DNA from: Megamerina dolium
Lineage: Eukaryota; Arthropoda; Insecta; Diptera; Megamerinidae
Length of the DNA stretch: 64,000 nt
NCBI GenBank assembly: GCA_963854835.1
Contig: OY978525.1
Coordinates: 63,149,855 to 63,213,854 of the forward strand
Reading direction: 5' to 3'
Position numbers and translations under genes: made by a program
Part shown: positions 1 through 9,633 of the stretch, in pieces
Position numbering within the stretch: the stretch's first letter is position 1
Layout of the letters: each line of letters begins with the position of its first letter
Notes under the pieces: generated by a model
Database searches by the model: none
What the model was told of the DNA's origin: nothing
What the model saw: the letters and a program-made list of their open reading frames with translations, nothing else

Positions 1-604
1 TAACACATTTGAATTTTATCATTGCTGAAACAACATAAAACTTTATTTGAACTGAAACGAATTTGACTGCTTTTAATAATTGTGATATTATGTCCGTGAA
101 AATAAAATATTTGAGATGCAGCAACTCTGAGACAAGAATTTCGTTATCAAACGATTGTATAGAAAATGTGCATAATACTTACTTCTACTACTATTTCCTT
201 TTACAATATAAAAGACATTTAAATAAACATACAAATTTTATAGTTTGCAAGAAAAGTCCGATTTACATGTAATATAAATAAATGCAAACAAAATATGTGC
301 AACATTGATAGCAGTTACTATGCTTAGTAAGTTTTCCATATTTTCTGAAGAAAATTGAATTACTTTCTTTCCATATTACGGCAACACTGTTTGAGAATTA
401 TTGTACTTGCTTGAGAGATGGTGTGTTTCTTTTCTAATCTTTATGTTTCAGTAAGTTTGGTGCGATAAAGATCATGGAAGGAGGGATGTATTATGCCTTT
501 AATGTATTTCTTACTTCCCTTACCCCTGAAAACATATTAACCTCTTACCAAGCACTCCTGCCCATTCCTGATCTATGCTAAAGAAATAATAAGCTAACTT
601 AACC
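1..604. other. AT-rich stretch, no gene recognised
   Basis: I see no supported coding region, RNA gene or element here. The only open frame of any length (63-272) has no recognisable motif and AT-rich composition, and I treat it as chance. Confidence 0.5.
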
Positions 605-951
605 TAACCTGGCTTAGGCCAGAACGGCTCATTGTGATACCACTGAGCTTCTCATCCAATACAGTTGTGCGTGTTAAATTTGGACAGCATTACTTATGTT
701 AGCCGGTTCCGAATGGCTGAAACCTTGTGACAATACCTTAACTTAGTTTTGCCACAGAGCTCTTTACGAAGCATTTTTGGCAAATTGTTACTGCCGGACA
801 ATTTGCCAATTGCTAATTTTTGCCGGCAGGTGGGTACCGTTCGAAAGAAAAATCTTTTCGATATAAAATTTTGTTATGCTTCAGCCGGGGATTGAACCCA
901 CAACCTACAGATCAGAAGGCCAACGCACTAGCCACAGAGCTACGGCACCGA
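605..951 (-). repeat. tRNA-derived SINE, copy 1
   Basis: On the minus strand this begins with a tRNA-like head: a GCCGTAGCTC box A region and a GGTTCAATCC-type box B at about 885-900. A body shared with five other copies in this window follows (around 3027, 19123, 26329, 33503 and 59630). The body includes the conserved GGTACCCACCTG block. This copy is the more diverged kind, and its far end (605-660) is only loosely alignable to the others. It is a Pol III-type non-autonomous retroposon, not a tRNA gene. Confidence 0.75.
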
Positions 952-981
952 CTATAAATAACGTAAATATAAGGAAAATCG

Positions 982-1035
982 ATCATAATGATCATTATAA
1001 TCAATACTTAATTGATTACATAATGATCATTATGG
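982..1035. repeat. long near-perfect inverted repeat (hairpin)
   Basis: Two arms of about 23-24 bases built around ATAATGATCATTAT and ATCAAT are separated by a 5-base spacer near 1006-1010. One base bulges in the right arm. The stem lies just beyond the SINE head. It could be a cruciform-forming sequence or the core of a small palindromic element; no function is assigned. Confidence 0.55.
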
Positions 1036-1379
1036 TCAAAGCACCAATGTGTACGTAAGTGTGTATATGTGACACACTCTTGTCCTATAAATAAGCCAAC
1101 ATTACAATAAAGATATATTCACTCGAATCCAAACCTTCGAGCAGTCATTTCTTTGAGCGCTCTTTTCAAAGCGCTTCAGAAGACACCTTTACTAGAAAGC
1201 TTAAATGCAGTAGAACTTTCATATAACGAATCTCAAGGAAACAAAAATAAACTTAGTTTTATAGAACATTCGTAATATAGAATTGTATGAAAATGTTGTT
1301 TGTTTTTTCCACTTTTCTTTCTCAATAAAAACTTCAAGCACTTTAAGAGAAGGAAATATATTTTATCTTATCTTTCATC
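1036..1379. other. no gene; possible LTR-like scrap
   Basis: At 1086-1120 there is a TATAAATAAGCC-like motif followed by an AATAAA signal, an arrangement seen in LTRs, but no partner copy or TG/CA boundary is visible. Part of this stretch may be the 3' flank of the Tigger element to its right. Confidence 0.25.
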
Positions 1380-2520
1380 CCGACAAAGGTGCGCAGTACT
1401 TCAACTTCTGATGTAGTTCGCTGAATTGTAGGTAGCTCCTTAACAACTGCAACAATGTCTTGTTCTTCCTCATCTGAATCTGGAACTGAAGAAATAATGT
1501 TTAGAACATATTTGTTAGAAATAGTTTTAAAAGTATAAAGCCGAAGATATCTGGAAGTTCAGCATTTTCAAGAACACTTTGCAGAAGGGGAACACTTTCG
1601 GAAGGGGTTCCCATGCTGCAGGCACCATCATCAACATTGACGTAATCATCAAATGATGTTTCGATATTTGCTACTGCCCTGTAGAACGACCATAAAGCCT
1701 GTAGTTCGGATATGTGTATATAGTCTTCTTCATCCCATAAATTTGTCTGAGTCTGCATGTCATCTTTCAAAAAACCAGACTTTCGGAAACAGTTCGCAAT
1801 TATTTGTGCTTTTACATGCGCATTCCATACTTTCCTTAAATTTTGAATGGCATCAAGTAAATTTATTGACATAATAGGCTTCTTTTCCTTCATTTGTGTT
1901 AAAATATTCATTAAAATATGCTTTCTGTATTGCTGTTTTAAGCTAGATAATACCTTGGTCCATTGGCTGTAATAATGAGGTCATGTTGACAGGGAAATAA
2001 GCGCTATAGTTTCAATTTACTATGTCTAACGTTCGTGGGATGCGCGGTGCAGTTATCAACGAAAAGTAAAATTGTTCTGCTTTCAGAACTGAAATTTTTG
2101 TAAAACTTCAAAAGCGAATTTAGGTAAATTTCTCTTTTCATCCATGTTTTTTTGTTGAACTCATAATCTACGTCCAGAGATTTTATGCCCTTGAAGCATC
2201 TCGGATTTTTTGATTTCCCAATAACAAGTAACTTAAGCTTCTCCGACCCTGTCATATTATAATCCACCATGGGTTTTCCACTCATAAATGGTCCGGATAG
2301 AGGAAGATTTCTTTTACGTGTAGCTACTGTCCATTTCAGCATTGCCTCGTCAATATATTCGTAAAGTAAGGTGCGAATCCTTTTGCATTTAGAACTCAAT
2401 TGTTCACCGTCTGCATTTTTTAAAAGCTCTGCTTTGTTTTTAAAAACTATTGAAAAACTGTTTGAAGAAATTCCAATTCCACGGCAATTTCTTTTTTTTT
2501 AACGCCCTTTCTTCACTGAT
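1380..2520 (-). pseudogene. Tigger/pogo-type transposase remnant
   Basis: Read on the minus strand from about 2510 to 1380. A CENP-B-like N-terminal helix-turn-helix (KEIAVELGIS-like region, about 2420-2510) leads into the second HTH (2280-2400, LSSKCKRIRTLLYEYIDEA). Then comes a DDE_1 core whose block KLKLLVIGKSKNPRCFKG and motif LLFVDNCTAHP (second catalytic Asp) lie at 2004-2250. QPMDQG at about 1955-1985 should carry the third Asp. A C-terminal part, INLLDAI...NCFRKSGF, follows at 1501-1911. The family is normally about 450-600 residues. Here the segment with the first catalytic Asp (DESG-like) is missing, and there are stops and frameshifts at about 1945 and 2000, so it is inactive. These proteins bind element ends and cut and paste at TA sites. 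The element ends are not clear to me. Confidence 0.8.
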
Positions 2521-3026
2521 TATCAAAAGGTTTTTGCTCCAGCGAAATGCAATTACGCCTCAACATTTTGCTTGCTATCAGCCTCTACATTAACTGCAAA
2601 CTGAGAACTGATATAAGCATTACTAGTGATGACATGATGATGATTCAGGGCTTCCCCAAAATACATTTTAGCGTTTGTTCTGGTAAGAAACAAACATCGA
2701 AATAAACTTCGTTATAGACTTCGAGTTATGGGCGTAGAAAAAAAATCGTAGAATAAACAAATTCATTATAAGGGAATTCGTATAAGGAGAGCAAAACATA
2801 CTGAAAATTGAATGAAATTGCAGTGCTCTGGAAATTAATTCGTTATAAAGAAAACTTCGTTGTACAGAAGTTCGTAATAGAGAAGTAAATATAATTCAGT
2901 GTTTTTTATTTCATCTAAATTATAATAAAGCTTTACCGCTTTACAAATAAGTTTTTTTTTGTCTTAATTGAAACGTTTTAAATAATATTTACATTTCATA
3001 ATATTAAATAAATAAATAAAATAAAT
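2521..3026. other. no gene; probable Tigger end region
   Basis: AT-rich sequence with repeated TTCGTTATA / TTCGTAATA words at 2700-2880. The mirror-type word ATTCGTAATATAG at about 1268 suggests these could be degraded termini of the Tigger element, but I cannot align convincing TIRs. Confidence 0.3.
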
Positions 3027-3376
3027 ATGTGGCCACATAAAGCCCAAAGGGCTCATTGGCCGAGCTTCTCTTCCATTACTGTTGTGCGTCTTAAATTTTG
3101 GACAATATTAGAAGGGACCTACTTATTTTAGCCGGTTCCGAACGGCAGAACACTTGTGACATCACTTTTTCTGAGCTTTGTCACAGAGTTCTTTAAGAAG
3201 CTTTTTCATGGCAAGTTGTTACTGTCGGAAGAATTGCCAATTGCTTGCCGACAGGTGGGTACCGTTCCAAAGAAAAATCTTATCGATATTAAATTTGTTA
3301 TGCATCAGCCGGGGATTGAACCACCGACCTACAAATCAGAAGGCGAACACACTAACCACTGAGCTACGGCACCCAC
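3027..3376 (-). repeat. tRNA-derived SINE, copy 2 (full length)
   Basis: The tRNA-like head is at 3300-3376 on the minus strand, with box A near 3350-3366 and box B near 3310-3322. The body runs to the GGGCTTTATGTGGCCACAT-type tail at about 3027. This copy is close to the consensus formed by the copies at 19123, 26329 and 33503, and carries the segment that the copies at 26329 and 33503 have lost. It is flanked on the left by an AAATAAATAA-type simple run, which may be target or tail sequence. Confidence 0.8.
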
Positions 3377-3464
3377 TTTCATAATATTATACCTAGTTAT
3401 AAATAAAACTAACAAGTAATTTTCATTTGATAATAAATTTTCAAAATAAAATATTAACCACTAA

Positions 3465-5830
3465 GTAGATCAAGCGGCTGGGTCCTCTTCAACCTTCTTG
3501 TTACGGTTGGTCCATCGCTAAGTTCGACAGCTTCATAGTTTATATGTATTTTTATCCTTTGAGCATATTTAGCCGCGAACAGACCAATTGTGTCGGAAAC
3601 CATTTTTATCTCTAGGTCTCTATGTAAGTCCTCGTTGCATACGTACCAGGGCGCGTTTACAATAGCTCTGATTACCTTGTTCTGAAATTGTTGTATGATG
3701 TCAATATTTGTTTTGGCAGTACAACCACACAGTTGTATGCCATACGTACGTCCACACCGGCCTTAGAACTTGATTATAAATGATAATTTTGTTTTGCATT
3801 GAAAAGTTTAGTTTCTGCCAATTAGCCAATAAAGCTTTTGTAACTTCAGATTAAGTTCTTTAGCTTTAGTTTTAACGTGTTCTTTCCATTTGAGTTTTGC
3901 ATCCAGATTCATTCCAAGGTATTTGGCGGTATTGGCGTACGGCACAGCCGCTGAGTGTATTTTAACGGGTATATATGAAATTGTTTTGTTAGTGAAATCC
4001 ACATGAACAGATTTTGACTCATTCAATTTTATTTTTCACTTCTCAGTCCAGCTGACTATATCATTGATTGAATTTTGGAGTCTCGCGGTGGACTTGTATT
4101 CGTTCGATCTAACGGCTAAAATACATGTGTCGTCAGCAAACGTAGCTACTTTACGCATTTTCTATACGGGCAGATCCGATGTGTACAATAAATATAGGAC
4201 TGGTCCTAGTATACTGCCCTGCGGAACGACTGCCGCTATTTCTGAGTACACATCTCTCTGCTTTACTCTAAAGTATCTGTTTGATATTTACGATTCCATA
4301 ATGTTAGTATATTGTAATGGTAGAAGTGTTTTTAGTTTATGTAGCACACCTTCGTTCCAAACTTAATTGAATGCTTGAGCGACGTCGAGAAACATTGCCG
4401 AACAGACTTTGTTGTTTTCTAAGGCTTCTTCTATAGTGTGGACTAATCGATGTATTTGGCCAACCATTGAATGTTTTTCGCGGAAGCCAATTAGCAAAAA
4501 TGTTTTCGAAAAGTTTGCCCATTACTGGTAGTAGTGCAATTGGGTGGTAAGATGCTACTTCATTGGGGCTTTTACCTGGATTGGGTATCATTATTATCTC
4601 CGAAATTTTCCAATGGAATGGAATATATTGAAAATCGATGCATGCATTCATGATTGAAGTCATATTATTTAAGGCCTTTCTTGGTAGTTTTTTGAAAACT
4701 TCAGCGGTTATTAGATCAAAGCCAGTGTTTTTTTTATTTTAGTTTTGAGATTTCATCAGCAATTTTATCTAAAGTCATCTTTTTCGGCAGATTCTTGGAA
4801 GGTTAAAGTTGGATTGAAGTTCTTTGCATTTTGGTATGGTTTGAATGTTTTCTGTAGATGTGCAGCAAATATCTCCGCCTTCTCTGCATCGCTCTTGGCC
4901 CACGTTTGGGAACTATTTTGGTTTCTAATAGATGGATTATGCTGTACTGGTCCCTTTATGCACTTCATAGCTTTCTAAAGAGAATAATCATTATTTTTTT
5001 CTGCTGACAAGCTTTTCAATTTTAGTTTTAGGATGTTGTCCTTAAGTTACTGTATTTTTTATTTAAGTAGTTTTGTTAGCTTATTAAGTCTAGTTTTGTT
5101 AGTGGGAATTCTTTTCAACTGCCATTTTTTTCTTACTTTCCATTTTTCCGCAAGTATTTCCAGCACCTCTTTCGAATATCGTTGTTGAATGTGTCTTGGT
5201 TTAATTATTGGCGTGCTTATCCATGCCGCTTTTTGTATGTGTGCCGTCAACTTTGATCTTTCATCTTCAATAACATCTGTGCAATTAATTTCGTTGATTG
5301 TGTCTATGTATGCGTCAAGTTTGAGTGTGAAATAATTCCAGTCTGTTATTTCATTTGAGATAGTGTTTCGCTCATAAGATTTTAATTTGCTATTAATGTA
5401 CATAAAAATAGGCGAATGATGTGAAGTCAAGTCTATGCCATCTTTGACTGAGATCATATAATTAGGTATTTGGTTGACCACAAAGACCACTGCGACCTAA
5501 TAGATCTTTTGTGTCATATCGAATAAGTTAATTTTATAATTGTATTTACCAATAAGTTTAATAGAAATATTCTTCTTTGTGTAAGGATTATAGGTGGTCG
5601 TGTGGTTGTTTCGCTTGCTCGTTTGGAGTATTTAAATGGACCTCAGGTGATGATTCCGTTCGCCGTTTCTTAAACGGCTTTTTAGTTTTTTCAAGTTTCC
5701 AATTCGTCGCACTTTCTAACTCTTCTTCATCAGTGCAGTACTCTATTTGTTTTTCTATTTCTGTTACAAGTTTCATATTTGATGTTTTAATTGTAATTAG
5801 TTCTTGTTTTAGAGACCTATTTTCCGATTA
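3465..5830 (-). pseudogene. decayed Jockey-clade non-LTR retrotransposon
   Basis: Minus-strand fragments follow the order of a Jockey element. An ORF1-like start rich in charged residues lies at 5588-5776. The end of the endonuclease and the linker to RT lie at 5059-5490; the SDH motif reads SHH (TSHHSPI). An RT segment with IIMIPNPGKSPNEVASYHPI lies at 4400-4663, and a late RT segment with MNESKSVHVDF and AKYLGMNLDAKLKWKEHV at 3808-4026. Most of ORF1 and of the endonuclease is missing, and the pieces lie in different frames with stops between them. No poly-A tail or target duplication is obvious. RT and endonuclease would normally carry out target-primed reverse transcription; this copy is dead. 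Confidence 0.75.
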
Positions 5831-5841
5831 ACTAGAACTAG

Positions 5842-5879
5842 GAACTAGAGAATCTATTTGCGCATAGGTTCTCTAGTTC
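5842..5879. repeat. small inverted repeat next to the Jockey 5' side
   Basis: An 11-base perfect stem (GAACTAGAGAA at 5842-5852, complement at 5869-5879) surrounds a 16-base loop, just outside the last Jockey-like coding sequence. It could be part of a 5' UTR structure or chance. Confidence 0.35.
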
Positions 5880-6394
5880 TTTCAACTTTAGTAATAGAAT
5901 ATTGACATCATAGTTTTGTCTTCCGCCAGGAAGTGGCGTGTTTAGCGACATCTAGAGGTCAATAGCACAGCTAATGTTAATTAATTAATCTTAATCTTAC
6001 CAGCTGAGCGATTTGGCAGCACTTTTCGCTCCCACTATTTGTCAGAGGAAAGCAGCTGATGTGTTTTTACAATTACAAGTGCAAATGACGTGATTATATA
6101 CTCTCCAATGGAATTAACCATTTTTGGTAGATTTTTATGAAGTTTAGTGGATGATATTCCTCCAAAGCTGAAAAAGATCTAATGCAGCAGATCTAATGCA
6201 TTATGTTTGGTGTGTTTTTGCTTGTTATATTCTCATTTTTTGAATATAATTTGCAGCCTCTATACTTGATACGTACTTGTCTAGATGACAAATAAGTAGA
6301 TGCAGCCTATCTGGAAATTATGATACAAAGAAGGCGCTTGCGCATAAAGACGATGTAACTAACAATGTTATATTTAATTAATGAATACATTTAA
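5880..6394. other. no gene recognised
   Basis: Non-coding sequence ending in the TTAA (6391-6394) that forms the left target duplication of the MITE. I see no motif worth calling. Confidence 0.4.
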
Positions 6395-7107
6395 GGGGTT
6401 ACACCACTGTAGAATTTTCAAAGAATGGAAAAAAATTTGTTTATCTAAAATAGTCATTAAGTGTCAAAAATAATATACTAAAGGATAGAAGGCGGGAAAA
6501 ATGTCTAAGTGTCTGAATTTCGAGTTTTGCCGCAAGACGTCTGAGGTATTCTCCGAGCACCTTTAAACTTTAAACGCGTTTTTCTCGAAACCACTTTTTT
6601 TGAGCTGGCCGGAAACATAACTCGAACAAATCTTAACCGATTGATTTGTAAATTTTTACAATACATTTGAAATCGTTTTCTTCAGCGACGTACGTAGGGG
6701 TTTTTTGAAATTGTCCATATTTTTTATTTATAAACAATTTTTTGACGATTTTTTAAGTGAAATTTCGAACTTTTTCTTCAAAGGGTCGCCATTTTACGAA
6801 AAATCAATTAATCCGTACACGTCTCTTGCTATTGTAATATGGGATAAAAAATATTCAGTTTTTTGTTCCAGATCTACAATTGCGGGCGTTAGGTTTCCGG
6901 CCATGCATCGCGGTGAAAAAAACGCATCAGCGGGGAAATGCTGCACAGTCGCCATTTTGTTTTTGAATAGCGCAACTTAATTGTTTTTTTGGACTTCAAG
7001 ATTGACATTAAAAAATACTTTTTACAGAATTTGAATATCTCCTTTTGTTTGGCCTACGAAAATTCCCGAAATATACATTTTATTGTGCTCTACAGTGGTG
7101 TAACCCC
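6395..7107. mobile_element. TTAA-flanked MITE, about 713 bp, piggyBac-type target site
   Basis: Starts GGGGTTACACCACTGTAG and ends with its exact inverted complement CTACAGTGGTGTAACCCC (7090-7107), giving perfect 18-bp terminal inverted repeats. It is flanked on both sides by TTAA (6391-6394 and 7108-7111). TTAA duplication is characteristic of piggyBac-like transposition. The interior holds no transposase-sized frame, so the element is non-autonomous. A possible 91-residue frame at 6705-6980 shows no domain. Assignment to the piggyBac superfamily rests on the target site alone. Confidence 0.75.
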
Positions 7108-7111
7108 TTAA

Positions 7112-7784
7112 TCATTTAATTCATTTAAACGAATATAATTCCGTGTTTTATAGAGGCTACTGCGGATGTCCATATCCAATTGTTTCATTTCATCTTTTGA
7201 AACTTCGTTTTTTTTCACAATTTTGAATTTGTTTAATAAGATATATTTCATTCCATATGCCAATGGAGGAAACTTTCTACGAAGTAATGTCTGTGATATT
7301 CAATTTCATTAAATATCGCCGCCACTGTCAATATATTCAGCATTTTGCGCTTTGATTACATTGTCACTCACTTATTTTTGAGGCGAAAAATCTCTAATAT
7401 AATTTAATTTAATTTCAAAAATCTTAATTGCACTTAACATATTTAATATATTTTATTAAGTTAATGCACTAAATTTACCTATTTTATTACTTTTGTTCTA
7501 CCTTAAATATAAGACGAACTGAATTCAAAATGTAAACAAAATTTGAATGGACGTATGACGTATTAGTAACCAACTGTTTTTTTGCAATATTGCGGATTTT
7601 AACATGTCGTGATCTGCTCCTATTGGTTCATGTATGTAACCGATTACTCATGCAGCACGACATAGAATTATGTTGAGTTTGGATTTTCTGTGCTATGCTA
7701 TGTATGTAACCGTTATGCCGTGGTTATATTAAAAATAAAAAATGCGTGTTCTGAAATTTATATGTGTATGTCTGATGATTATAT
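7112..7784. other. no gene recognised
   Basis: AT-rich flank of the LTR element. The word ATGTATGTAACCG occurs twice (about 7632 and 7700), suggesting a small local duplication. It ends with ATAT (7781-7784), the left target duplication of the gypsy insertion. Confidence 0.4.
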
Positions 7785-8221
7785 TGTAACGAGTATCGAT
7801 AGTTGATTACTCATCACTATTGTGACTGACACTATTGGCAGCATCGAAACGAATGTCAACAAAAAGAAATGAGCGATAACCAGAACAAGCCAACGAGAAA
7901 GGAAGAGAAGAATCTCGATAAAGGAAGATTCTGGGGTGTTGCCAACAGAGTATAAATAGAGCCAGTGTTGAGAAGGAAAATCAATCTAATTCCGAACGTG
8001 ATTGCGAAAACATTGATACAGAGGCAAAAGTTGCAAGTACATTAGAGTGTTATTGTAAATAGTTGATTATAAACAGAGTTGATTGTAAATAGTGTTTATT
8101 AAATAAATTGTTGCTGTATATAGTTGTATAAAATAAGTGTTGCAGTTATTATTAACAGAATCCAGTGATCGAACAAGGTAATTCAAATAGAATTAAACGC
8201 TCACATAATAAAAACGTAACA
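7785..8221 (+). repeat. 5' LTR of the gypsy element
   Basis: 437 bp, bounded TGTAACGAG...CGTAACA. A TATAAATA box at 7951-7958 is the likely core promoter. The AT-rich 3' third has AATAAA-like words (about 8100) that could serve polyadenylation in the 3' LTR. It matches the 3' LTR base for base as far as I can see. Confidence 0.92.
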
Positions 8222-8223
8222 AT

Positions 8224-8240
8224 TGGTGTCAGAAGTGGGA
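8224..8240 (+). promoter_or_regulatory. primer binding site, tRNA-Leu-like
   Basis: TGGTGTCAGAAGTGGGA lies two bases after the 5' LTR. It is complementary to the usual 3' end of eukaryotic tRNA-Leu including CCA, so it should prime minus-strand DNA synthesis. The assignment to Leu is from general tRNA knowledge. Confidence 0.75.
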
Positions 8241-8250
8241 TTCTGTAAAG

Positions 8251-9633
8251 ATGGTGAAAATTGACCAACTAAAAGTGGACCAGCTTAAAAAGCTGTTGGT
8301 AGAGATGAATCTATCGTCATCAGGTGCAAAGGCGGAACTGCTGGTGAGGCTGAGGCAAGCTATGGAGGCTAAGGGAATTAATGTAGAAGAACATGAGTTC
8401 TTCGAGGAAGCCGATATACAAGCAGTTGTGCACGCTGAGGAAGAGAGCAAAATAGATTCGAGTGGTCAACTCATGGAATTCATGAAAACCATGATGCTGC
8501 AGCAACAACAACAGCTACAAGAAAATGCGTCTCGGATTGACTCCAAACTTCAAGAACATTCGGCTGAATTGCGTATGGAAATTCAAGAAGGTTCGTCTCG
8601 CCAAGAGGGCGTTATTAGTGATTTGCGTATGGAAATTCAAGAAAATTCGGCTCGCGAAGAACACGTCATCGAAAATCTACAAAAAGGAATTGAACTTAGA
8701 TTTCAGGAAATTTCCGGAACCATTAATGAAAAGGTCACGGATTTAAAGGAACATGTAGATGACATGGAAGATAAGTTCGAGAAATTACAACACGAACTCA
8801 ATCAACTAAAAATAGATGGACCAGCCACATCAGTGATTAGAGATTCAAGCACAATCAAACTAAAGCCACCAACATTTGACGGAAGCACGCCATTCAATAT
8901 CTTCAAGCTTCAATTCGAGACAACCGCTTCGAAGAATCAATGGGATGATAGCGACAAGACTGCTGCTTTAATAGTCGCATTAAAAGGTAATGCTTCCGAG
9001 GTGTTACAGATGGTTCCAGAAAAAGATCGTGGTAGCTATCAGTCACTGATGGACACACTCCAGCGAAAATATGGAAATGAATACAAGAGTCAATTACATC
9101 GAGTTGAATTGAGATCGCGAGTGCAACGGAGTAATGAGAGCCTTCAGGAATTCGCTTCCGATATTGAGCGCTTATGTCATCTAGCGTTCTCCGGTAATTC
9201 GGAAGAGTTCGTCGAAAAAATAAAAATAGAGGCATTCATAGATGGCATACGTGATGGAGAGACAAAGCGTGCCCTAGTCATGTCACCCAGGAATACTTAT
9301 GCCGAAACAGTCAGTAGTGCCTTGACGTTTGAAGCCGCCAGTTTGATGTGTCGACCAATGCCACGGGTACGCCAACTAGAAACAGAAACAGCAGATCTGG
9401 TTGAAGCAGTGTGTCAGGCATTCAAATCTGTAGTGCAGCCTGAAGGAAGAACAACAGGTCGACGCGAAAACAAATTTACTGGTAAGTGCTTTATTTGCGA
9501 CAAACCAGGACACATGGCGCGTGACTGCCGTCTACGACGAAAGCGATCAATATCGAATTCTCCAGGAAGACAAAAGAAGGAGAATAAGGTGGATAGCGAT
9601 CGCTCCACTAACACAAATCCATCGTTAAACTAA
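8251..9633 (+). CDS. gag: gypsy Gag with N-terminal SAP-like domain
   Basis: 460 residues, intact. Residues about 4-38 (DQLKVDQLKKLLVEMNLSSS and following) match the SAP fold pattern, a small helix-extended loop-helix DNA-binding motif. Residues about 75-185 are a charged coiled coil containing repeated units of the RMEIQE type. Residues about 200-330 (FDGSTPFNIFKLQFE...) form the retrotransposon Gag capsid domain. A CCHC zinc knuckle, CFICDKPGHMARDC, sits near 413-426, followed by a basic tail. Gag assembles the particle that packages element RNA. The start at 8251 is the first ATG after the primer site, which leaves a 5' leader of only a few bases after it. The SAP-like start is the unusual part; the rest is typical of the family. 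Confidence 0.9.
   Translation: MVKIDQLKVDQLKKLLVEMNLSSSGAKAELLVRLRQAMEAKGINVEEHEFFEEADIQAVVHAEEESKIDSSGQLMEFMKTMMLQQQQQLQENASRIDSKLQEHSAELRMEIQEGSSRQEGVISDLRMEIQENSAREEHVIENLQKGIELRFQEISGTINEKVTDLKEHVDDMEDKFEKLQHELNQLKIDGPATSVIRDSSTIKLKPPTFDGSTPFNIFKLQFETTASKNQWDDSDKTAALIVALKGNASEVLQMVPEKDRGSYQSLMDTLQRKYGNEYKSQLHRVELRSRVQRSNESLQEFASDIERLCHLAFSGNSEEFVEKIKIEAFIDGIRDGETKRALVMSPRNTYAETVSSALTFEAASLMCRPMPRVRQLETETADLVEAVCQAFKSVVQPEGRTTGRRENKFTGKCFICDKPGHMARDCRLRRKRSISNSPGRQKKENKVDSDRSTNTNPSLN

Noticed and set aside
5940..6060. Possible regulatory site or tRNA-like segment near ACCAGCTGAGCG
   Set aside because: The match to a tRNA D-arm is only a few bases and no second box follows.
8229..8511. Minus-strand frames inside gypsy gag and pol
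   Set aside because: Antisense shadows of a clear gag/pol; no domain.
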